NCBI GenBank assembly: GCA_945643635.1 | Contig: CALZFC010000251.1 | Span: 1,399,001-1,463,000 of the forward strand | DNA length: 64,000 nucleotides | Direction: 5' to 3' | Origin: Allodiplogaster sudhausi | Lineage: Eukaryota; Nematoda; Chromadorea; Rhabditida; Diplogasteridae | In this document: in pieces, positions 48,836 to 60,099 of the stretch | Numbering within the stretch: position 1 is the first letter of the stretch | Layout: each line of letters opens with the position of its first letter | Translations under genes and position numbers: made by a program | The notes under the pieces: model-generated | Databases searched by the model: none | What the model was told of the DNA's origin: nothing | Seen by the model: only the letters and a program-made list of their open reading frames with translations

Positions 48836-51100
48836 AAGAGAGAGAGAGAGAGTTTAAGGGGGCGGGGAGTGGCGCCACAGACTACTAATCTGCTTCTCAA
48901 TCTCTCTCATCCGGACAATATTCGACGGAGGCGTCGCTTTTCTTTCCTGGTGGACAATATTCTTAAAAATACAATAATATATTTATATATCTTTATTCGC
49001 ATACATGATGTTACTTAGTGCGACAACATTACAATGGCATAGATGCACTTACATGTAAAGCTAAAGACAATGACAGAACAAAACGCAAAAAGAAGGAAAA
49101 GAAAAGAAAAGAAAATTACGAGAGAAAAGGAAACGCGAGAAAGAGTAAAGGGAGGAGAAAACAGGCAAATCGCATGTATGAAGACAAACAACTTATTTGT
49201 GAACCATTAAAGCGTTGTTTTTAAATGAATCAAAAGAGAGAGAAAAATCGCGATCGGCTAGACCATTAAGCACCTTAAATGTTTTATGAACTATTGCAGA
49301 ATACTCTATTGTATCGATTAAGGGGATTTTTGACTCGATCTAAAATTTTCGGGTTTTGTTTCCTGCCTTATTGGGCAAGTTACTACTCTATGCCAGGGTA
49401 CATTCAAACGATCTGCCCCTCCCTTGGCGGCCTCATGAATCCAGGCTTTATGAAATAGGGCTTCCGAATGTGGAAAAACCTATTAACTATCATTATAGAT
49501 AGGCAAACCCGTTTTTCAAACACGGACCCCTGCACAACACCACTTTTAGCACTTCTGGGGAAAGCAGATCTACCATCTATCCAATATATACTACCAGAAT
49601 ATCCAAGAAATAAATCATTTTGTATTGCATGCCTAAATGCGCAAAACTGGGTAATTCGAATTATTGATTTTTTCTAGTCCTGTATTGGATCAATGAAACC
49701 AATAATCTGCTACTAATATTCTTACATCATACTGAAACAACCCTGAAAATTTCATAAAGTTTCGTCTTCGTAGAAGAAAAATATAGCAAAATATCATGGT
49801 GTTCGTATCTTTTTGCACGGTACTGTACCTCGAACTGACTTGACGCAATTTTGGTTTCCATCCACTCACATTATATTAAAAAGTTTCCTATTCCATTTTT
49901 TTCCAAATTAGTTTCAAGAAAATTGCCGAATGTTGCCAGACAAAATAAAAAAAAAGCATTTGCGAAGCATATGGGGAAAAATTATTGTTCAAATGACTGG
50001 TGGCGCCAGGCTGGCCCGGCGGTCCTGCCGGATCCGCCGGCGCGCGCGAGCACTTGAAGCACCAGTCCTTAAGAGAATTTTATTTATTCATATATGACAG
50101 ATTTTTTTTTAAAATTAATTTTGGTTACATTGTTTTGTATTCCCGCGACCAACAAATTTCAAAACAGCCACTAATTGACAGCAGAAGAAGTGGATAATTA
50201 TGAAAGGAACGACCTACACACAAAGAAGGATGTTACGTGGAGCGTAACATTGGAACATAACAATAATGTAGTTGAAATGCCGCCGGAACATCTCATGTAG
50301 CTCTGGACGTTACATTTAATGCGCAACCCGAAATGTTACGCGCGACGTAACATGCAGGGTTTAACAAAAATGTTACGTTTGCCCGCGGCGGGGAGCACTT
50401 GCTCTTAAGCCACGCCCCCTTCACATCTTTATGTCCGCTCACTGATAAAATGCAGCTGGAAATACTGGTTTTTAGGCATATTTATTATACTTTTAAGCAT
50501 ATTTATTATACAAAACCCTTTATTACACTAAACAAAATATGCTTATGAACGTGAGAGAATCAGAAGCCACCCGCAAGGTCATATAACATGAAAAATGCTT
50601 GAAAAACATTCAAATAAATTAGAAAAGTCCGAAAATGAGCTAAAAGCATACATATCATTATCCTAAATGTAATACAAAAACCGCAAAAGTTGAAAAACTG
50701 GCTAACCTGGTTTATAGAGTCCTGTTGGAGCCGTCGTCGTTGTATCTAGAATTAGAACTGAGAATTTTGCTCCCGCCCGGACCCGAACCACCACCCTGCG
50801 CACCCCGAAGCCAAGCTACTACCACCACACTACCCGCTCTAGCGATCTGAATGGTGAAGACTTTATCCAGATGGAAAGGGCGGCACCCATAGAGAACGTT
50901 GAGAAGAGAATGTAATGAGAGAGAGACAGAAAGAGGAAAGAGACAGAGTAAAAGAGAGAGAGAGAGAGAGAGAACTTTACGAACTCGGTCTATCCATCTG
51001 TGCCAATTTGGTTGCTCAACGTGACCTATGTTGTGTCTCTCTCTATCCTACATTGTTCTACAGTAAAAGGCGGTTCTTTTGAGCTATTTAATGTTGTATA
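48245..51100. other. Intergenic repeats, no supported gene
   Basis: Contains a GA tract (48808-48852), a diverged right half of the 1-492 element with flanking sequence (49385-49830, matching 300-470 and 890-980), and a motif cluster rich in gttacg/cgtaac at 50215-50370. Otherwise AT-rich. Confidence 0.5.
50765..50850 (-). repeat. tRNA-derived SINE relic
   Basis: On the minus strand tagtgtggtgg (A-box-like, 50832-50822) and ggttcgggtcc (B-box-like, 50789-50779) are spaced as in a tRNA; the rest is diverged. Confidence 0.5.
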
Positions 51101-51124
51101 AAAGTAATTCTGAACCTCATCCGA

Positions 51125-52065
51125 GTTCTGAGAACATATATGTGAACACTGTTCGTGATGTCAGGAGTTGGCCGTGTTCCTCACTCTTGTACGCAAACTT
51201 GTAAGTGAAAGAACTACGCTCAACGTGAATTTTACACATCTCTCTGTACCTCATTAGAACCGCCTTTCTGGCCAGAATGTAATGACATAGAGAGAGAGAG
51301 TCACTTTTCGGTCTCTTTGAAGTGTTCGCATCAAAAGCGAGAGAGCTGTCCTGGTACCTGTCGAGAGAGAGAGAGAGAGAGAAAAGGGAGAGAGAGAGAG
51401 AGAGACAGACAGACAGCCAGACAGACCGAGAGAGAGACAGACGAGAGACATGCATAGAGAGAGAGAGGGAGGGAGAGAAAGAAATAGAGAGAGAGAGACA
51501 GCGATAGACAGGCAGCAAGAGAGACAGACAGACAGACAGACATACCGAGAGAAGGAGTGAGAGACAGAGATACATACAGAGAGAGAGGGGGGAGGGAGAG
51601 AAAGAGAGAAAGAGAGAGAGACAGAGAGAGAGAGAGAGATATAAATAAGTAGAGTTACTAATTGCGAGAGAAGGGGAGAAAACAAGAAATGGAGAGAGAT
51701 TGAAAAATCACTGTGTCCAAGACTCTTTCACAGTTGATTTTGCAGTTTCTGCCAATCGATAAAGTTTTAAAGTTGTATGTCAATATCACTGTCTCTTTGG
51801 AACAGAGCAATTAATTCATTCTGCTAAAAAGGTCGGAAAGACACTTGCGCACTTGACTCATAAAAATAAAATAAAGGTAACATTTGGAGCATGTTGACCC
51901 AGTTGACCTCAGATGGCACAATTGAACGGGATACTGTAGGTTTTTATGTAAAATAAAACGCGCAAAACATGTTAGGGAAAACGTTGACCACATGTGGGTT
52001 TGAACCCCCTAAGTGTCGCCACTCGCCGTTGCTTAACTCGCCAGATCGGACGTGATCGGTACTTC
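51125..52065. repeat. Two fragments of a repeat also present at 62570-62920
   Basis: 51125-51325 matches about 62720-62925 in the same orientation (ctctctgtacctca, agaatgtaatgacatagaga). 51880-52065 matches about 62570-62720 in the opposite orientation, including a gggtttgaaccc B-box and cgccagatcggacgtgatc. The pieces are thus rearranged relative to the contiguous copy. The (GA)n/(GACA)n tract at 51285-51650 lies between them. Confidence 0.7.
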
Positions 52066-52324
52066 GCTCTTTGGAGGAGGCGCTCTCCCTACGCTCGCCG
52101 CCTTTCCGGCCAAACATAACATTTTTGTGCATGCCCAAATGTAACGCTCCACGTATCATCCAGGTATTTACAAAAAATGTTACGTTTTTTTTCTTAAGAG
52201 GAGGCGACGCTCACCAGAGCGAAAACATTATATGTTTTTCTCAGCGTAACATCTCCACGGAACATTTTTCCATAACATTTTTTGTGCATAACATTTTTTC
52301 AAAATTTAAAGGAGGGAAATTTTG

Positions 52325-52496
52325 TATCACTTCTCTTTCTTTATCTTACTTCTCTATCACATACTTCTCTTTCTCTGTCCTCTCTCTCTCACACTTCTCA
52401 TTCTCTCTCTTCTGTCTCTCCCCATTTCTGTCTCGATCTACCCTTTAATCCCTTTCACTGTCACCCACTTTATCTATCTCTCTGACAATCTCTTCC

Positions 52497-52535
<39 letters not shown>

Positions 52536-52545
52536 CTCTTTATAC
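52325..52545 (+). repeat. CT-rich tract
   Basis: Pyrimidine-rich simple sequence. An exon-like segment after cccgcag at 52712 (ICLMVAAIIVCSVSLSIR then TAG) could be a short C-terminal membrane segment, but I cannot place it. Confidence 0.8.
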
Positions 52546-53253
52546 TAACCTCATTGTCAGTCGGATAGAATGGCGCAATGCAGCTCACACGACGATCGAG
52601 CAGAGATTAGTCAGCGCGAGCATTATTCTGATAACAAAAATGTTAATGCTTTTTTAAAAAATTCAATTATAAACTAAATTCTGCCTTTTCAAATTGTTTT
52701 TCATCCCGCAGATCTGTCTCATGGTGGCTGCCATCATCGTCTGCTCCGTCTCGCTCTCAATCCGATAGAGGTTGAGCGAGTTGGAAAGAGAGAAGTGAGA
52801 CTAATGTAAGAGAGGCAGAGATAAAGAGTGAGAGAGAGAGAAGAAGCAAGAAAGCGATGCTAGCGCGACAAGTAGAAAACACCTATTTCTAGTCTTCTTT
52901 CACTTTGCTTCTCCTTTCTGTCCTATTTTCGCTGCATCGCTTTCTTGTACCTTCTCTCTCTCTCTCACTCTTTATCTCTGCCCCTCTTAGTCTCATTTCT
53001 CTCTTTGCGACTAGGTCAACCTCTATCGTAATGAAGCTGAACGCGACGGTAGAGCAGAGATAACAATATGATGAGTGTGCCCTCTTTGACGGCCTCTTGA
53101 AATTTTTCTAAGTCCAGAACTCCCCGTTGAAATTTCTCTTCGATGAATTTGTCTAACAAGTCGTTGAAATCGCAACTCGGAAATTTTCAAAGTCCAGAAG
53201 CCCCGTTGAAATGTCCGAGCGAAATTTTTCTAAGTCCAGAGCCAAGAATACTT

Positions 53254-53335
53254 CAGTGCTCCGGGCGGGAATCGAACCGGGGACCTTTCGCGTAGTAGTC
53301 AAACGTGCTATCCATTAGGCCATGCGGCCGAGACG
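53254..53335 (-). repeat. tRNA-derived SINE relic with a partial second copy at 53578-53625
   Basis: Minus strand tggcctaatgg (53322-53312) and ccggttcgattccc (about 53280-53267) are A- and B-boxes; the T-arm and acceptor do not pair fully. gacctttcgcgta.tagt and aggccatgcggcc recur at 53578-53622, with the target-side sequence shortened. Confidence 0.65.
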
Positions 53336-53634
53336 TCAGCATATCTTCACGGATATTGAAGTACACAGAGACAGATACAGAGAGAGACTTGAAGCATTGC
53401 CCGGAATTACTTTGATTGAATAAGATCACAAGTACCGACAAACGTACGTATTAGTATTACATTTTCATTCCCCTTCTCCAGGCATCCAAGAGAACAACGT
53501 TATTTGACACTCTTTTTCCCCTCAAATCCATTCTCAAGACATCCAAGCGAACATTTCTTCCCCCGGTGTTAATGATGAGACCTTTCGCGTACTAGTAAAA
53601 CGCACTAGGCCATGCGGCCAAGCACGCATATTGG

Positions 53635-53676
<42 letters not shown>

Positions 53677-54611
53677 TTGCCTTATTCTTTTTTCTTCGTT
53701 TCTCCAGATATCCGAAAGAAAAACTTTCTGTTTTCTCTTATAACGTTAGGTGTCGCTTTTCCCCTCATTGTATTTTCTCCATCAATCTTTTTTTTTGTAT
53801 ATAAATATTCATGTACATGTGCAACAGTGTGTATACCCCTTGCAATATTAAACATATTATCTTGCAATAACAATGATTTCATGTCCAACAAAGCTTCAAC
53901 TTTACAATCATACTAGTTTATTACCACAACTCTAATTTAGGGTTTCACACAAATATTTATCAATAAAATTCCTTGTTTGGAAGAGAACGAGGGCCTAATC
54001 GAAGGCAACCGTGCGGACGATCTCTCTCGATGTGTAGCTTCCCATCAAGAACATACATATGCCTGAAAAATGTACATATACAATAAAAAATAAGTGAGAA
54101 AACAAAATTAAAGAGAAATAAAATAAAAATATACTAACGTGAGAGACTACGATATCGAATTCCGAAAAGTCTATGTCGTCGGCGACGTCTGTTAACTCCT
54201 AAAGGGAACTACGTTAAAAAAAGATTAAATGGAAGGAAATGTAAGAGAGGGTCAAGTGGAATAAGAAGAAATAACCTCTAACGAGACAGTCGAGTCACAA
54301 CCGTTGTTTCCATGATTGTGCGCAATGAGGACGATGCCTAGAACGCTGTACACGTTCTGCTAACAGAACTGACTCGCCTTCGTCTAGCAGACGGTCAGGC
54401 CAGACTGTCAGGCCATACTTGAGAACTCCCCAAAAAATGAACTGCTAGAGAACACCTAGAAATAGTTTTTTCCTTTTGATTATCAAATGAGGCAAATGAA
54501 TAATTAAATGAGAGTTCATCTAATTAACTTAACAAATATAAAGTTTTACGAGTGAGGAAATGAGAGAGAGAATTTGCTGCCCTGATATAATAGTGCTGAT
54601 GTTGCATATGC

Positions 54612-54840
54612 CACATTTATATTCCATTGTTCATAACAACCAAATGGCTTTGTCGACGTGGTCGGCCTGATGACACGAAAGATCAAACTACAAAAAAATG
54701 ATCTATTGCCAGTAGCAAACATTTTGAACTCTCGCTGTCGTCCGAGTGAGATAGAGCAGGCGGGAGTTTGTCCGCTTGATCTACAGAAAGAAACGTGGTG
54801 TCTTGACACCACCATACCCTCAGTGTTCTTCGTGTGCTCG
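54612..54840 (+). repeat. Left inverted terminal repeat of the DIRS element
   Basis: ccaaatggctttgtcgacgt, ggtcggcctgat and ccaccataccctcagtgttc match the right repeat in inverse orientation with a few differences. The outer 35 or so bases (acatttatattccattgttc) are unique to the left end and recur only in the ICR. Confidence 0.88.
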
Positions 54841-55013
54841 GCCTGAGCTACTTGATACACTCCCTCTCCAAGAACCCAGTATTCTTGGAGAAAAGAGGAG
54901 ACCCAGTTCTCCTTTCCTTTTTAATACATGTTCTCTAGTAACAAGTATTGCATCAGATTGAATCATTCAATGATTCTGTGTTGTGAATCCGCTTTCTTCC
55001 TCCGTTTTTCAGG

Positions 55014-55462
55014 ATGGACGATGAATTCGGACCAGAACCTCCTCCTTCAAAGGACCCTACAGCCTCCCTCGTTGACTACGACGATGATGTCTTAGACGAG
55101 GAGGAAGAAGTTGAAGGAGAAGAGGAAGAGGAATACGAGGAGGAGCCTCCGCCTCCTTCTGAGAGAAAGAGAATTCTTTCAAGAAGAATACCCAAGATTT
55201 CTTCATTCTCAGACGCAGGTTAACCTTCATTACTTTTGTGAAATGGTAACCTAACTTTATCTACATTCACACTTAACTTACAGTCTCGGAGCTGCCGCCA
55301 GCGCCGCAAGTGGTAGATAAGAAGAGGAGGACACGGGTCAAGATTCCGGAGACGGAACTGGAGGAGTTCGAGGGAGCGAAGAAGTGGAAATTTTCAATTT
55401 TTCAGTTCTCTTCACATCGATCCACGCACAGCTCTCCCACAGTATCGAGCTGCGCCGACTGA
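55014..55462 (+). CDS. DIRS Gag-like ORF, acidic, with a short intron
   Basis: Starts MDDEFGPEPPPSKDPTASL and is very Glu-rich. A 65-bp GT-AG intron (55219-55283) can be removed with phase 1 kept, joining SSFSDAG to VSELPPAPQ and KKRRTRVKIPETELEEFEG. The frame then closes at 55462. The RT frame is open just downstream, so the true Gag may continue via frameshifting or the copy is damaged here. No zinc knuckle is visible. Confidence 0.55.
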
Positions 55463-55475
55463 GAAGACTGGAATC

Positions 55476-57497
55476 GTGCCGCGCTTCTCAACAGAAGAAG
55501 TTCGCCCGCCACTCTTCGGGCCCCTCCTGATGCAGGAGCTTCAGCGAGCATCTCCAGCCAATGAAGTGCGGCGGAGTCTGGCTACTGCAAATACTTCAAC
55601 CAGGCAAGAATCTTTCAATTCAACCCGAATAGAACTAAACTCTGGGAATCTAAACCTGTCTGCATGGGCTAACATCACTTCGGATAATGTGGTCCTGGAA
55701 GCAGTAAGGGGTTATCGGCTACCTTTTGCGCGTAAAGTTCCAAGTTGTCATGCTGATAATTGGCCATCTAGAGTCCAATCAGCTTCTACAACGGCTTCCC
55801 TCCTTCTAGAGGTTCAGGCTTTACTTGCTAAGGGTGCAATTGAAGTGACTCAGGATACTTCCAAGGTCTGGGTGTCTTCAATTTTTGTAATTCCAAAAAG
55901 GGATGGTGGTAAGCGCACAATTATAAATCTCAGCCAACTTAACCGTTATATGCTTTGCGAACATTTCAAAATGGAACGCATTGACATGGTTCGTGAAATT
56001 GTTGAGAGGGATTTTGTTTGCGCGAAATTCGATCTTAAGGATGCTTACCATAGTCTTCCGATTCATCCGGACCATCGAAGATTCCTCTGCTTCCGAGTAG
56101 ATAGCATCCTGTACAACTATCGGGTTCTCCCATTCGGACTTTGCACAGCTCCTTGGATATATACCAAGGTAATGCGACCGGTAGTTGAGCGAATCCGATC
56201 ATGGGGTATTCGTTGTGTTATCTATCTTGATGACCTGTTTCTGACAGCCGAGTCAGAAGAGATTCTGACAAGTCATCTTGAGCGTGTGATTTCTTTGATA
56301 GAATCCCTCGGTTTGCAGGTAAATTATGAGAAGTCTTCTCTCGTTCCCCAGAAGAAAATTGAATTTCTTGGAATAGGCATTGATACCCGGGAAATGGTAT
56401 TCTTTATTCCCACTCCTAAGATCGGTCGTATGACAACTCATGCCGCAGCCATGAAGTTGAAAGGCAGAGTCAAGGGCAGGGAAGTAGCAGAATTTCTGGG
56501 GAGAGCGAATTCTCTAGCAATCGCATCTCGCGCTTCAATTCTTTCTCTCGCAACCTGCAAAGGCGGTTAGCACCTCTGATCCGCAATCAGTCCTATGAAT
56601 CGGTACTGGAATTGTCTGCACATTCATAACAGGATCTATCCTGGTGGTGCGATACAGTAACCGAATTCAGCAGGGAATGTATAATGATCCCCGGGCCTTC
56701 GATTATCCTTACTACGGATGCATCGGGTGACGGTTGGGGAGCGGTTTGCTGTGGTATCAGCACAGGGGGGCGCTGGAGAGAAGATGAAGTCAGTAAGCAC
56801 ATTAACGAGAAGGAACTTTTGGCATGTTGGCTGGGTATTAAGGCTTTCGCATCTCAGCTCCAGAATAAAGTGGTCACATTACAAATGGATAATACCACAG
56901 CCATTTCTTACATCAACAAGATGGGTGGCACTCGTTCCTTCTTTCTATTGGAGCTTACAAAAGAGATATGGGTATGGGCGTGGAACAACAACACTCGATT
57001 GGTGGCCACACACATTCCAGGCAGATTGAATCATGAAGCAGACTTTGAGTCCCGTCAATTCAGAGAAGAATGGTCGTTAGATCCGAACATCTGCAACCAT
57101 CTTTTTTCTATGTATGGAGAACCCATGATTGATCTCTTTGCTAGCTGCATAAATTCACGCTGCGCAGCATTCTTTTCCTGGAACTCTTGCAGTAGATGCA
57201 TTCGCACAGAACTGGAAAGGGCTAGAAGCTTACGCCTTTCCGCCCTTCAATCTGGTTGCGCGAACTATTCGGAAGGCAATGACTGATGGAGTTCAATCCT
57301 TGATACTTGTAGCCCCAGACTGGGGTTCACAAGCATACATGACACTCATTCCAGTCAGAGCATGGCAGTCATCTACACTGATAGATCTGCAGAGAGAGCT
57401 TCCCAGTCTGAGCAATGTGGTGGGAATGCCCCACCCGTGCCTGTCCTCCCCCCACTTCCGTCTTCGAGCATGGAAAATCTTTCCGGTCAGTGGGTGA
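55476..57497 (+). pseudogene. DIRS reverse transcriptase-RNase H, frameshifted
   Basis: RT motifs in order: VIPKRDGGKRTIINLSQLN, FDLKDAYHSLPIHPDHRRF, LPFGLCTAPWIYTKV, the catalytic YLDDLF and FLGIGIDTR (55850-56400). The frame changes near 56535, and a TAA occurs at about 56628. RNase H follows: LTTDASGDGWGAV, NEKELLA, MDNTTAISYINKMGG and HIPGRLNHEAD (56700-57040). A conserved DIRS downstream block (PMIDLFAS, AYAFPPFNL, LILVAPDW) needs another frame change near 57190. The family assignment is secure; the ORF is broken. Confidence 0.88.
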
Positions 57498-57505
57498 ATT
57501 CAGGC

Positions 57506-58766
57506 ATTTCAGAGACAGCAGCTGCTTACGTATTGGATTCCTGGGCTCCTTCAACTAGGAAACAATATGATTCTGCTCTGGGAAAATGGGACCTTTTTTG
57601 TACTACCCAAGGGTTTCCTCAGATTCCCACCCAAGCCTCCCTACTCAATTACTTGTCAGATCTCAAGGAAAAGGGAGCGGCATATAGTACGGTAGCAGTT
57701 CATAAGAGGTGTCTTACTTTACTGCTAATGGTTCACAAATGGACTTTCCGTTGATTGAACGTTTCATGAAGGGATTCTTTTGCGCAGCTCCTCCCATGTC
57801 AAGATACTCTTCCTCATGGGATGTTGGCAAAGTACTTGATACTATTGCTTCTTGGGGCGCGTCAACGAATCTGTCGCTGAAATCTCTTACTTGGAAAACT
57901 GCTATGCTCCTTGCTCTAGCGTCACCAAAACGCGTCTCTGAATTAGTTAGTCTTAAAATTTCCAACTTACAACGTAAAGATGATCAGTGGACTTTCCATT
58001 TGGGTATGACAAAGAATAGGAGAATGGGTGTTCGGCACATTCTGCGTCATACTTCCGTTTCACGGAAACAATCTTATGCCCAATCGCAACGCTTGAATGT
58101 TATTTGGAACATACACAGTTGCCAGAGAGAGCAGACGAAGTTCTTGTATCACACCACCATCGGGTCACCCCTCAAACAGTAGCGCGTTGGATTAAGGGTG
58201 TTCTCTCTCTTTGTGGATATGATTCGTACGGGGCACATTCGACTAGAGCAGCGTCGACCACATTTGCTAGACTGACTGGTATCTCCTCTAAACAGATCCT
58301 TGAGGCGGCTAATTGGGCACCTAATGGAAGCACCTTCGAAAGGTTTTATTATAAAGGGGACAACCAACTTGATAACGCCTTCCAGTCGGCAGTGTTTAGT
58401 TCAAGGTATTGCTTTGAACTAGCCATTTGATTGTTATGAACAATGGAATATAATGTGATATTTTGCTAGACAACAACAGTTGTTGAAGTAAAATATTTAT
58501 TATATGTCATTGTGAATAACAATCAATGCCCTCCCTTCCCTCCCTATGTGTCAGAAGTGCCCTTCTCACATCTTGACCTTGTTCTAAACTTGGCTACTTG
58601 CAGGACAGCTCCAGCGAAGGCGTCCACCTCCGGAGGGAACCCTCAGAAGCCGCCAGAACGACGCCAGGCAGTCGCCAGTCGTGGCCAGGCATCGACATCA
58701 ACAGGAGGAACGAGAGTCCAGAGGGTGAAGCCCACTCGTCCGACTTTTAAGAAGAAGAACTCATGA
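57506..58766 (+). pseudogene. DIRS tyrosine recombinase, frameshifted, with a possible 3' intron
   Basis: The N-terminal SAM-like domain begins about APSTRKQYDSALGKWDLFC (57545). The catalytic domain includes the first Arg in SPKRVSELVSLKI, then the H-x-x-R motif in GAHSTRAASTTFARL and the nucleophile in TFERFYYKG: the R-H-R-Y set is present. Frame changes near 57750 and 58110 make the copy non-functional. After SSR (58405) a donor AG|GTATTG and an acceptor cttgcag at 58603 would remove 198 bases in phase. This adds a basic tail of about 54 residues (PEGGNP-like, ending RPTFKKKNS, TGA 58766). The unspliced frame stops at 58430. Confidence 0.82.
58406..58603 (+). other. Candidate intron of the DIRS recombinase gene enclosing the internal complementary region
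   Basis: GT at 58406 and AG at 58603 are both in phase 2 relative to the flanking reading frames. The enclosed 58424-58530 is the ICR. Its first half (gccatttgattgttatgaac..) is the reverse complement of the left end; its second half (atattttgctagacaacaac..) is the reverse complement of the right end. Confidence 0.6.
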
Positions 58767-58869
58767 CTTTTTCTTCTTGTTCCCGATCCTGTTCTTTTTT
58801 ATCATTGTTGTTACAAATGATAAAGATAAAGTTTGTTAACTTTCTTGCACTCTCTCGCACACTCGTACT

Positions 58870-59139
58870 CTCGCACACTGCGAACACTGAGGGTATGGTG
58901 GTGTCAAGACACCACGTTTCTTTCTGTAGATCAAACGGACAAACTCCCGCCTGCTCTATCTCACTCGGACAACAGCGAGAGTTCAAAATGTTTACTACTG
59001 GCAATAGATCATTTTTTTGTAGTTTGATCTTTCGTGTGATCAGGCCGACCACGTCGACAAAGCCATTTGATTGTTATTCACAATGATATATAATAAATAT
59101 TTTACTTCAACAACTGTTGTTGTCTAGCAAAATATCACA
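58870..59139 (-). repeat. Right inverted terminal repeat of the DIRS element
   Basis: Inverse of 54640-54840, followed outward by about 70 bases (attgttattcacaatgatat .. caacaactgttgttgtctag) that recur only in the ICR. Confidence 0.88.
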
Positions 59140-59583
59140 GTATGGTGGCAGACGGCGAATTCGCATCTATGGCGAATGTATCTGAAAGTTAAAGTAATTT
59201 AACAAAGCTATGCATGCACGAGCGGGCGACATATGAAAAAAATGAGCGAAGCATGGATGTAGAAAAGAGGCCTCTTCCAGACTATCAGGATCGATTTAGC
59301 GCTTGAATTTCTCTCATCTCTCTTGTATTACAACATACATACAGCGGTGCCTACAGAGCGCCTCTTGGATGTTTTTCTCTCACTTCCCTCCTACTAACGC
59401 CTACTTCTTCAAAGGCTCTATTTCAATCTGTATCCATCTCCTCTACTAGATTTATCTTTGCATGAGTCTTTCTACTTGCAAACTTTTGACACCTTTCATA
59501 CATACATCATCTTTTTTCTTCTTCATGGTCATGTGCAACAGTGTACATACATGGGAAACAATTTTATTCAAAGGAAATATAAA

Positions 59584-59980
59584 TTACATTTTCGAGGAAG
59601 AAGAGTAAACATTAAACAATGTCTTTTCATGCACATTATTCAAAGTAACATTATGAAAGATTGCTGACTGAATTCTCTGATTGGGCACGATACATGAGTT
59701 GCACAGCCGAATATTTGTTATATTGTTAGTCGAGGCGTCATTAAGACGGCCACAAACGTTGCAAACGGCAATGACGATCAATCGGTGGCTTCTAAGGAGA
59801 TGCCCTTGTCGACTAATGTTTAACGGAGGTTGATAGTTGTCAACAAGTTCCTTGAAGCTCTTCTGCAAATTTATAGCAAAAGGTAAAATAGTCAGCGCAA
59901 GACAAATTAGACCTTTGCCTTAGGTTCATCCTTTGTAGTCGTATTAAAGCGTCGTTTTCGATCACGAGGCTGAAAAATAA
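59584..59980 (-). CDS. Small CxxC..CxxC protein, incomplete model
   Basis: Two minus-strand exons in phase 0: about 59970-59914 (PRDRKRRFNTTTKDEPKAK, flanked by tttttcag and a gtctaa donor) and 59863-59584 (KSFKELVDNYQPPLN .. AVCNVCGRLND .. RLCNSCIVPNQ). The two CxxC pairs about 18 residues apart could bind zinc. A Ser-rich ATG segment near 60097 lies upstream but does not join in phase with a normal donor. Family not recognised. Confidence 0.35.
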
Positions 59981-60099
59981 AGATATATTGAAAAAATAGA
60001 TCAAGGAATTTTTTAACAAACATTTTCTTTGTGCGAAGTCGGCGTGAAAATTGACGACGAGGAAGATGAAGATTGAGAAGATTGTGAACGAGCCATATT

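Larger units (their letters stand above)
54612..59139 (+). mobile_element. DIRS-type tyrosine-recombinase retrotransposon, about 4.5 kb
   Basis: Inverted terminal repeats (left about 54612-54840, right about 58870-59139) surround Gag-like, RT/RNase H and tyrosine recombinase ORFs. An internal complementary region (58424-58530) matches the outermost left and right ends in reverse complement. This combination defines DIRS elements, which replicate through a circle and integrate without target duplication. Several frameshifts and a stop in RT/RH and recombinase indicate that the copy is not autonomous. The boundaries are set by where the ICR halves meet (..aaaatatca / cac..att). Confidence 0.88.

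Noticed and set aside
53254..53335. Functional tRNA gene
   Set aside because: A- and B-boxes are good, but the T-stem and acceptor stem have mismatches and a second decayed copy exists nearby; the same logic applies to 9654, 14599 and 50765.
60022..60097. Ser-rich first exon for the CxxC protein at 59.6 kb
   Set aside because: Re-reading the bases shows that the donor phase does not match the next exon and the joined frame stops.
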